From positions 1-24,757 of the IMG/VR virus record IMGVR_UViG_3300043449_001317: a stretch of 24,757 bases of DNA; one strand, written 5' to 3'. Source of the stretch: a virus. A model generated the notes under the pieces. The model made no database searches. It was not told where the DNA came from and saw only the letters and a list, made by a program, of their open reading frames with translations. Shown here one piece after another: positions 7,481 through 13,614 of this stretch (position 1 is its first letter; the number at the start of each line of letters is the position of its first letter). A program made the translations under genes and the position numbers.

Positions 7481-8653
7481 TTAACCAATCAACAATCCGA
7501 CATGACGAGGCGCGATTACCTTAACGCCCCAGGCCAAAGCCACCTCAAAGTGGACTTGTCGGTATTGACTATAACGTGCGACCTGGAAATTTAACCCGGA
7601 AATGGGATCGACGATCTCAGTCACATCGTCAGCCATGTCGCCGCCGTCAGGCATGTACGGGCTGCGAGTAGCTAACACGATGGCTGATTTGCTAAACACC
7701 ATGTTTCTATCTGTAGCTGCAACAGTGGTTATTGTGGTATTGGATGCCGCAATGGCTTGTTGTAAACCGGGTTCTTGCAATACGATTGTTCCGCCATTTG
7801 ATACGTCAGTATCACCGGTTTTAACAATATATTTGTTGGTATCACCGGCGAAAGTGATGATATCTCCGGCTATAATCGTACCAGTACCGGCAGAAGCCAA
7901 TGTGATGGTCGTTGCGCCAATTGCGTACCCGGCGTTATCAGTTGACGCGGATCCGTTGTTTGTGCCCGCTGTTACGTCCTTTTTAACTTGTGCGGAAGTT
8001 CCCAATCCAACGCCGAAAATGTCGCCAATAATGCCGCGTCGCAGCAATTGATCTGTACCGGCTTCGTTGACTTTGAAAAGTACGCTTTGCTTGCCGCGCA
8101 GGTTGGCAATAGCTGAAGTAGAGAGAACTGCGCGCAGATCATTTTGCGGAGCGCCGTTATCTTCCAGAATCTTTACCATCTGAGCCATATCTGACAAATC
8201 GCCAGCTGTGCCAAATGGTTGGGTATTGTAGGTTCCATAAGCGCGTGATGCATAAATATGCAACGCTGCCAAATCAGTTTCAACTTGGTTGACGATACCG
8301 CGCATTGCTTGGGCGAAACGTTGTGTTATGACGTTTTCATAGATGCCTGTTTCGCTCGTGGCGATTTGCTCGTCACCGTTCCAAGCGATAGGAACTTGAT
8401 ATTGGTTGCTGATGGTAACGGTTACGTTACCAGGTGTGACGCCGCCGGTGTCAGGTGCATATGCTCCTGGTGTGATTGATACCGGAGTAGAAGCGCCTAC
8501 AACTGGGACATTTACAGTTTGATTCAGTGCGACGCGGTCAATACGACTGTCCCGCTGTACATTTGGAATGAAGCCGACCATCTCGCGGCTTACGACATCA
8601 GCCGCTGCGTATAACGTGGGGATTAAATTTGTGAGTGTGTTTGTGGCTGCCAT
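7481..8653 (-). CDS. Major capsid (coat) protein, P22 coat-like
   Basis: 390 residues (P22 gp5 is 430). It builds the capsid shell. Seen: an N-terminal arm and start typical of P22-like coats (TNLIPTLYAAADVVSREM, 7-24; FIPNVQRD, 28-35; ALNQTVNVPV, 42-51), an IAWNGDEQIA segment near 89-98, and a long helix (QRFAQAMRGIVNQVETDLAALH). A Thr/Ala/Gly-rich insert (about 230-320, with ATTITLASAGTGTIIAGDIITF) matches the position of the P22 I-domain. The C-terminus (GWGVKVIAPRH-like, here LAWGVKVIAPRHVGLL) is family-like. AAGGA lies 9 bases before the ATG. The gene follows the scaffold after a 171-base gap with structured repeats. Confidence 0.92.
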   Translation of the reverse strand: MAATNTLTNLIPTLYAAADVVSREMVGFIPNVQRDSRIDRVALNQTVNVPVVGASTPVSITPGAYAPDTGGVTPGNVTVTISNQYQVPIAWNGDEQIATSETGIYENVITQRFAQAMRGIVNQVETDLAALHIYASRAYGTYNTQPFGTAGDLSDMAQMVKILEDNGAPQNDLRAVLSTSAIANLRGKQSVLFKVNEAGTDQLLRRGIIGDIFGVGLGTSAQVKKDVTAGTNNGSASTDNAGYAIGATTITLASAGTGTIIAGDIITFAGDTNKYIVKTGDTDVSNGGTIVLQEPGLQQAIAASNTTITTVAATDRNMVFSKSAIVLATRSPYMPDGGDMADDVTEIVDPISGLNFQVARYSQYRQVHFEVALAWGVKVIAPRHVGLLIG

Positions 8654-8697
8654 GATAGCTTATCCTTAAAATAAATGAACGAAAGAAAATTCCTTAA

Positions 8698-8824
8698 GTC
8701 CATCTCGGACAAACTACCCCTTGCCGCAAACTAGCAGCCTTACCTCTTTACAACTTTAAAACGATACTACTTAAACACCCATCTCGGGTAAACTACCTTT
8801 GCCGCAAACTAGCAGCCTTACCTT
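8698..8824 (-). repeat. Two copies of a ~48-base structured element between scaffold and coat genes
   Basis: Copies at 8698-8745 and 8777-8824 are near identical. In the minus-strand RNA each holds a hairpin GCUGC-UAGUUU-GCGGC (5 bp with one U-G pair) and a second hairpin whose stem differs in the two copies while the GAGAU loop is fixed: ACCC/GGGU in one and GUCC/GGAC in the other. The paired changes keep base pairing. The first hairpin only forms fully in the minus-strand sense because the plus strand has a C-A mismatch. This is the direction of the flanking genes. Confidence 0.8.
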
Positions 8825-9595
8825 TTAATCAACGATCTGATACTTTTTAATCGCAGCGGCCTTCTCATGCGCTGATAGCGATTCAAAAGCGGCGCGCTTC
8901 ATTGTTCTGCTGCCGGTTGATCCGTTACCGCTACCATTTGCACCGCCCCCGCTTGAGCTTGCTGGGAACCAGTGAGGCGCGATTTCAACCATGCTTTCAA
9001 TCCATTCGGCCGGTGAAAATGCTGTTTTACCGTCTTTTCCTAGAACTGGCTTTCCGTCAGCGTCTAACTGTACGGCGTTTCCATGTTCATCAAGTATAAA
9101 TATTTCACGAGCTGCGCGTAATACATCACCGGACTTAATCGCGCTGGTATGCACCTTTCCGGTTACCGCTTCCCGGATTCTATCATCTAAAACGCGCTGG
9201 CTATATTGTTTTGAGCGTTGCTCAGCCGCTTGCGCTTTACCGTGCGCTTCGTCCAATTGTTTTTGCAGATCGGCGCGTAGCTTTTCAGTACGCTTATTCA
9301 CCACTTCATCGATCTTGCCTTCCGCCAGTAGCTTCGCTTCCCCGTCCTGGTCAAGCTTTGCCATCATCTCGCGGACTTTTACCGGGTCAATCCCGGCATA
9401 TTTCTCTTCCAATTCTTTAACCGCTTTCCGCCGGTCTGCTGCTTCGCGATTCGCATGTGATAAATCAGAACGCAGTTTATTAACATCCTCGATACCTTCA
9501 ACATCCAGCTTAAATTTGTCACCATCAGCAACGTACAAGCCGCGTTTACCTTCTTCAACCGCATCTAACGAGTCAACAACTATCGGTAACGCCAT
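8825..9595 (-). CDS. Head scaffold protein
   Basis: 256 residues. Scaffolds guide coat assembly and leave or are degraded. Seen: a long charged alpha-helical region (about 35-135, with DLSHANREAADRRKAVKELE and KLRADLQKQLDEAHGKAQAA), strongly coiled-coil-like. Then come a conserved-looking DGKTAFSPAEWIESM segment (about 188-202), a Gly/Ser/Asn-rich linker (214-229), and a basic C-terminal helix (MKRAAFESLSAHEKAAAIKK) that would suit coat binding, as in P22-type scaffolds. It directly precedes the coat gene in transcription order, and a consensus promoter lies before it. The call is based on composition, architecture and context. Confidence 0.83.
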   Translation of the reverse strand: MALPIVVDSLDAVEEGKRGLYVADGDKFKLDVEGIEDVNKLRSDLSHANREAADRRKAVKELEEKYAGIDPVKVREMMAKLDQDGEAKLLAEGKIDEVVNKRTEKLRADLQKQLDEAHGKAQAAEQRSKQYSQRVLDDRIREAVTGKVHTSAIKSGDVLRAAREIFILDEHGNAVQLDADGKPVLGKDGKTAFSPAEWIESMVEIAPHWFPASSSGGGANGSGNGSTGSRTMKRAAFESLSAHEKAAAIKKYQIVD

Positions 9596-9638
9596 GTTTT
9601 ACCACCTTTTTGAATTGGAACCTTTATCTCTCCACATA

Positions 9639-9667
9639 ATTATACACTATCTGGTGTTCTTTGTCAA
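9639..9667 (-). promoter_or_regulatory. Perfect consensus sigma70 promoter for scaffold/coat genes
   Basis: On the minus strand TTGACA (9667-9662), a 17-base spacer, and TATAAT (9644-9639): exact consensus at both hexamers and at spacing. Transcription would start near 9632, leaving a leader of about 35 bases to the scaffold ATG at 9595, which has AGGTGG upstream. The DNA before the -35 is AT-rich, as in an UP element. It lies between genes, not inside one. Confidence 0.88.
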
Positions 9668-9688
9668 GCGTTTGCAGCAAAATAAAAA

Positions 9689-10687
9689 TCATTTATATAT
9701 CCTCTCCAGTTGTTTTAATGTCAAAGGCGCCCCCTTGCCGCTAACCAAATCGCGCAGGGTAATTTTGCCTGAAGTAAATAGCTCAGCACGTTTAGCGCCC
9801 AACACCTCTTCCACAAATTCTGGCGATTGGCGTTTCAGAAATTCGTTAAATGTCGTACGCCCTTCCACCACGCCGAATTGACTAGCACGCCCGCCGCCGG
9901 GCATGTCGGTTAAGGCTGTTACACCATGAGTAATACACCTGCAAGCCATGTGCAAAGGTGGCTGTTGCCATTCGAGATCATGCCCTACAGGTTTTTTTGA
10001 CAACGTATACCAGCGCAAGCCATCGCGCGGGAAGCACCGAGGGCATGTCCGGCTGTCTAATGTCGCAAGATACTGAATTTGCGAATTATCATTCGCATTC
10101 GCTTCCTGAACTGACATACGCGCATCGTTAAGCACTTGCATGACGCTGGTATGAACGAGAGCTGTTGAGTTCTTTCCCGCCATGTCTACAACGCTATTCA
10201 CGCGGTCGAAAATCTGCTTCATTGTTTCGCCCTGCGCGATGCCTTGACGCACTGCGCCTGCAAATCTAAATGAGGTATCGCCTTGTACCTTTCCCCACCA
10301 TGCCTTGGCCGGTGAACCCTCGATCAATAAATCGCTAACCAAAGCATTCAAAACCGCTTGACTGGGCACGGATGCTGCCAAAGCCGCCGCCGTTTGCGCC
10401 GCCGATATATCAGCAACCAGTGTATAGCTAGGCGCTACAAGCTGCTGCGCCTGTGTGTAATAGGTTGCTATCGTAGTATCAGTATCACGCAATAGCGTAT
10501 TTAACCGCGCTTTTCCCCATGTCGTAAGATCGCCAACAGCAAGCTTCCCTACCAACTCGCGCCGCATTTCTTCTAGCAACGCCAACACGCGCCCTTCAAC
10601 GTCCGCACTATGCCGCAACAAATCCAATTGCGTGCGGATCGCTTTGTCTATGCGTTCTATATCGGATGGGTTGCCGCCTGGCATCAC
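9689..10687 (-). CDS. Minor head protein, SPP1 gp7 / Mu F-like
   Basis: 332 residues. The family works at the portal/capsid junction and in DNA ejection. Seen: a helical N-terminal half, then ALVHTSVMQVLNDAR (176-190), and the zinc-ribbon-like motif LDSRTCPRC (210-218) with a PPLHMACRC partner (243-251), giving Cys215, Cys218, Cys249 and Cys251. This spacing is typical of SPP1 gp7 proteins. GTG at 10687 and ATG at 10684 are both possible; GGAG 7 bases upstream favours ATG at 10684, which overlaps the HTH gene stop (TGATG). It ends about 90 bases before the scaffold gene, and that gap carries a strong promoter. Confidence 0.88.
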   Translation of the reverse strand: MMPGGNPSDIERIDKAIRTQLDLLRHSADVEGRVLALLEEMRRELVGKLAVGDLTTWGKARLNTLLRDTDTTIATYYTQAQQLVAPSYTLVADISAAQTAAALAASVPSQAVLNALVSDLLIEGSPAKAWWGKVQGDTSFRFAGAVRQGIAQGETMKQIFDRVNSVVDMAGKNSTALVHTSVMQVLNDARMSVQEANANDNSQIQYLATLDSRTCPRCFPRDGLRWYTLSKKPVGHDLEWQQPPLHMACRCITHGVTALTDMPGGGRASQFGVVEGRTTFNEFLKRQSPEFVEEVLGAKRAELFTSGKITLRDLVSGKGAPLTLKQLERIYK

Positions 10688-10854
10688 ATTACTCCGTTAA
10701 GCATCTTAAACAGCTTGATCGCTCCCAGTGGGATAGGCTGACTGCCAGCTTCCCACCGGCACCATGTGCGCGCCGATACCTCAACCTGTTGCGATGCTTT
10801 CGCAAGCGACAGGCCAAGGGATTTGCGCAGGGATTTTAGTTCGGCTCCGGTCAT
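10684..10854 (-). CDS. Small XRE-type helix-turn-helix protein
   Basis: 56 residues. Seen: an N-terminal helix (ELKSLRKSLGLS), the HTH pair (LSLAKASQQVEVSARTWCRW, 15-34) and the family ending WEAGSQPIPLGAIKLFKML (33-51), a common pattern of small Cro/CI-like phage proteins. Known: XRE proteins bind operator DNA. The ATG overlaps the stop of the repeat-protein gene (ATGA), and its stop overlaps the start of the minor head gene, so it is co-translated with head genes, an unusual site for a regulator. It may tune late transcription or bind DNA during packaging; inference only. The reading frame is complete and codon-dense, which supports a real gene. Confidence 0.75.
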   Translation of the reverse strand: MTGAELKSLRKSLGLSLAKASQQVEVSARTWCRWEAGSQPIPLGAIKLFKMLNGVM

Positions 10855-11759
10855 TCTTTGCACTCAATAAATTTGCCATCTTTGTTCAACTCATACCACG
10901 TATCCGGATTTATTCCATTCTCCCCGACATACGCAACTATGATCCTATACCGTTTTTCAGATTCAACCCATCGAGTTAAAGCAAGAGCGCAATTCGTTCC
11001 ACCTTTTACTCTACTATCTACCCCAACGGAAATAGCAATGCTGTAGTCGCCCGATGCAGCAAGTTTACTTGAGTCGCCCGATGCAGCAAGTTTGCTGTAG
11101 TTTCCCGATGCTACAAGTTTGCTGTAGTAGCCCGATGCAGCAAGTTTACTTGAGTCGCCCGATGCAGCAAGTTGGCTGTAGTTTCCCGATGCAGCAAGTT
11201 TGCTGTAGTTTCCCGATGCTACAAGTTTGCTGTAGTCGCCAGATGCAGCAAGTTGGCTGTAGAAGCCCGATGCAGCAAGTTGGCTGTAGTTTCCCGATGC
11301 TACAAGTTTGCTGTAGTTTCCCGATGCTACAAGTTGGCTTGATTCGCCCGATGCAGCAAGTTGGCTTGAGTCGCCCGATGCAGCAAGTTGGCTTGATTCG
11401 CCCGATGCAGCAAGTTGGCTTGAGTCGCCCGATGGTTCAATATCCGATTTGCAAGCTGCTTTCATGTAATTTATGCAATCAGTGATAAATTCTGGCAGCT
11501 CCAATTCCGCTTTTATTGTAATTTCAGCAGATGCAATTTTGGAGTAGTCTTGATGCGTTGACGTTTCTCCGCCTATCTCAACATATGCAAACCTTGATGT
11601 TATGTCGTAGTACGATAAAACATCCCAAGGATTAGAGCATGAATGAAACCCTGATGAGCAAGCAGATACTGCCCCATTGTGCTTGTATGTCGCGCCAATC
11701 TCAAATTGGTATCCTCTGCACTTTAATTTAGAATCAAAACCTTTGTAATACATTTTCAT
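10851..11759 (-). CDS. Protein with fourteen 9-residue tandem repeats (DUF7666-like N-terminus)
   Basis: 302 residues. The N-terminal ~105 residues (YYKGFDSKLKCRGYQFEIG, FHSCSNPWDVLSYYD) resemble the phage/bacterial DUF7666 type of unknown function. Residues 110-235 are fourteen units of S-G-[DENFY]-[SY]-S-[QK]-L-[AV]-A, followed by a degenerate unit (SGDYSIAISVGVDS) like a YadA-head beta-roll strand. The C-terminus (236-302) has a Trp/Tyr-rich globular segment. The repeat could form a beta-solenoid, by analogy. No signal peptide is seen. The ATG at 11759 has GAAGGGG right against it; the in-frame ATG at 11753 gives better spacing (about 8 bases) and may be the true start. It overlaps the HTH gene by 4 bases. 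The role, perhaps capsid decoration or host surface contact, is unknown. Confidence 0.75.
   Translation of the reverse strand: MKMYYKGFDSKLKCRGYQFEIGATYKHNGAVSACSSGFHSCSNPWDVLSYYDITSRFAYVEIGGETSTHQDYSKIASAEITIKAELELPEFITDCINYMKAACKSDIEPSGDSSQLAASGESSQLAASGDSSQLAASGESSQLVASGNYSKLVASGNYSQLAASGFYSQLAASGDYSKLVASGNYSKLAASGNYSQLAASGDSSKLAASGYYSKLVASGNYSKLAASGDSSKLAASGDYSIAISVGVDSRVKGGTNCALALTRWVESEKRYRIIVAYVGENGINPDTWYELNKDGKFIECKE
11055..11432 (-). repeat. 27-base tandem repeat array inside the repeat-protein gene
   Basis: Fourteen in-frame 27-base units built on a core of GCTGCATCGGG (as read on the minus strand). They differ mainly at codons 3, 4, 6 and 8 of each unit. Every unit is a multiple of three, so copy-number change keeps the frame. 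Confidence 0.92.
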
Positions 11760-11802
11760 CCCCTTCTAAGCTGCCATAGCGACATGCCATAGCTCTTTTT
11801 GT

Positions 11803-11831
11803 ATTCTATGCCATAATGTCATAGATTGCAA
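11803..11831 (-). promoter_or_regulatory. Candidate sigma70-type promoter before the repeat-protein gene
   Basis: On the minus strand TTGCAA (11831-11826) and TAGAAT (11808-11803) are 17 bases apart (-35 4/6, -10 5/6). It lies in the roughly 100-base gap ahead of the repeat-protein gene. Copies of TATGGCA lie in the spacer and downstream of the -10 and could be operator sites. Moderate confidence only. Confidence 0.42.
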
Positions 11832-11861
11832 GCATTAAATTCCCCTCATAAATATTAGCCA

Positions 11862-12266
11862 TTATAAATTGAGTAACGCCAAGATAATCGCTTCTTCATC
11901 GTCATTTTCCGCTTGTCTTTCTTCCCATTGTCGCATGGCCTTTACAAGTTCTGCCGCTGGTAAATCATACGTTTTAAAACTGACTTTAGGCACATAAGCG
12001 GGAATTATAGCCCGTTTTATAGGTATAAAAGTGCGTTTTTGCGGGGGAAACTGGGGTAAGCTCTCTATATTATTCGCCGATTCAACCGGCTGAATAGCTA
12101 CGTTTTCCGCCTGTAATCGTGCAATATGCTCTTCAGCAGCTTCAAGCGCCTTAGTGCGCTTTATTACTTCCTTGCCTCGTATCGCCCGGTGCGTTAAATC
12201 AGCATCAACACGCTTTCCGGCATGAATCGCATGCCCAATGAACGACGGCCAAAGCGCTAATAACAT
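11862..12266 (-). CDS. Hypothetical protein with a predicted coiled coil
   Basis: 134 residues, function not recognised. A hydrophobic N-terminus (MLLALWPSFIGHAI) is followed by a charged helix (about 30-55, KRTKALEAAEEHIARLQAE) with heptad-like spacing suggesting a short coiled coil. Then comes a Pro/Lys-rich middle (about 72-95) and an acidic C-terminal helix (QWEERQAENDDEEA). It begins 4 bases after the stop of the preceding virion gene. No strong Shine-Dalgarno is visible. It could be a small assembly factor or an inner membrane-associated protein; neither can be shown. Coding is supported by tight packing and the clean open frame. Confidence 0.6.
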   Translation of the reverse strand: MLLALWPSFIGHAIHAGKRVDADLTHRAIRGKEVIKRTKALEAAEEHIARLQAENVAIQPVESANNIESLPQFPPQKRTFIPIKRAIIPAYVPKVSFKTYDLPAAELVKAMRQWEERQAENDDEEAIILALLNL

Positions 12267-12270
12267 CGGG

Positions 12271-13614
12271 TTATATCAACTCTTTCCACAGTGTAGCTGC
12301 TTTTATCGTTGCCGAATTGCTGCTTTCACCAACATATGTTAGCGTCTCGCCGGGATGGATCACGATTTTGTACGAAATAAGGTTTTCTTTGTCTTTATCA
12401 TTCTTCCCTGCTAATTCGAATGATAAGATTGTCTCGCCCCCTGTCACAGTCGTTCCAGCGGTATCCATTTCTACAATAGAATTAGCTAGGTTGATGCTTG
12501 TATAGCTAGGTGTCCCGCCGAGCGTCGCATTCTTGACAAGCCGAACCGTGCCCAGATTGCTGGCCGCCGATGCTTCGATAGAACAACTGCAGCGTTCCAG
12601 CATAATGTCCAGGTAATTCGTCTTGCTGTTGTATAGTGACTTGTTTCTTATTGTAAAAATTGCTGTTGCTGTTGTTATGCTGTTTTTTGTTATTGTACTG
12701 GATGAAAATTGCGGCTGCTGCAACTCGACAAGCTCCGTTATTCCTTCGATAAAGTATCCATATGATGCGCATGATATGGTTAAATTTGAAGTTGTTGCGC
12801 GGTTATTAACGTATAACCTCATATGATAATTCGGATTATATGTCGACGGTGTAGTGTACAAATTAGCGTAAGGTATCGTATGAAATACGAATGGAACGCC
12901 AGTCGCTGAGTCCTCAGCCCAGAACTTGATTGCGCCCGCGCCTAAGTATTGCGCCTGAATGTAAAAAACATTCAACTTTTGCGGGTTAATCGTCATTCCG
13001 CTTGCGCCAGTCCCGTCGAGCGGGTCAGTCCATTGCGCCCGTGGTATGTCGTATTGTGTGTCGTTCGCAAAACGTGATATGACTAGCGAAGTGCCATTGT
13101 ATCCAATAGCAAAGCCGTTCTTAAATACTGCCGTCGATCCAGCATCATCAACCATACCGGCGTATTGATATGTATTAGCTACAGGTGTCGTAAACATCGC
13201 CGAAAAACGAAGCAGCATACCAAATCCGGCCTTATACTTCGCATGATGTCTTGATTCAAGCGAAGCGATGCTTGACGTGGTTGTGCCGGTCGAACAAACC
13301 GCCATTGCATTTGCTTGTGTAACTGCCCCGGAGCCGCTTACAGATTTATAATTAAGTTCTGTATTATCAACAGTATATTCAAACGACTGTTGCCATTGTG
13401 GATGCAATTGGACAACTACTTGCTCACCGAATGCTGCATTGATCTGTGATATTTCACTTCCGAAACTGTTACTAATTACGCTTGTTACCCGTTGCCGGTA
13501 ATATGTAACGCCGTTAACTATCACTTGCTCACAGTCAACCGGATGCCCGTTTGTATCGGCTGCGATATGCGGAACACGCAAATCACCAGGGATATTAGTC
13601 ACATTGGTTGTCAT
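12271..13614 (-). CDS. Probable virion protein, unknown function
   Basis: 447 residues; not matched to a named family. It is rich in Thr, Ser, Asn, Gly and aromatic residues, with little charge, as in beta-rich phage virion proteins. The middle part (about 120-270), with GFGMLLRFSAMF, YAGMVDDAGS, GFAIGYNGTSLVISRF and IKFWAEDSATGVPF, has the look of a lectin- or jelly-roll-type sandwich. A second half from about 300 has NSITTATAIFTIRNK and LSFELAGKNDKDKENL. No signal peptide, membrane segment or enzyme motif is seen. It sits between the portal and other head genes and overlaps the portal gene by 4 bases, so it is probably made late and placed in the capsid. Candidate roles are head fibre or decoration; this is inference. 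Confidence 0.7.
   Translation of the reverse strand: MTTNVTNIPGDLRVPHIAADTNGHPVDCEQVIVNGVTYYRQRVTSVISNSFGSEISQINAAFGEQVVVQLHPQWQQSFEYTVDNTELNYKSVSGSGAVTQANAMAVCSTGTTTSSIASLESRHHAKYKAGFGMLLRFSAMFTTPVANTYQYAGMVDDAGSTAVFKNGFAIGYNGTSLVISRFANDTQYDIPRAQWTDPLDGTGASGMTINPQKLNVFYIQAQYLGAGAIKFWAEDSATGVPFVFHTIPYANLYTTPSTYNPNYHMRLYVNNRATTSNLTISCASYGYFIEGITELVELQQPQFSSSTITKNSITTATAIFTIRNKSLYNSKTNYLDIMLERCSCSIEASAASNLGTVRLVKNATLGGTPSYTSINLANSIVEMDTAGTTVTGGETILSFELAGKNDKDKENLISYKIVIHPGETLTYVGESSNSATIKAATLWKELI

Noticed and set aside
8698-8745. tRNA-like reading of the two-hairpin repeat
   Set aside because: Too short, no anticodon arm or acceptor stem, and no T-loop sequence; kept as an unnamed structured repeat.
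11054-11485. Plus-strand ORF with repeated MQQV units; array also looked CRISPR-like
   Set aside because: It mirrors the 27-base coding repeat on the minus strand. The units are directly joined, with no spacers and no cas genes, so it is neither a gene nor a CRISPR array.
11762-11820. 18-codon minus-strand ORF (MTLWHRIQ...) before the repeat-protein gene
   Set aside because: It overlaps the promoter-like site and has no Shine-Dalgarno; the TATGGCA repeats explain its composition.
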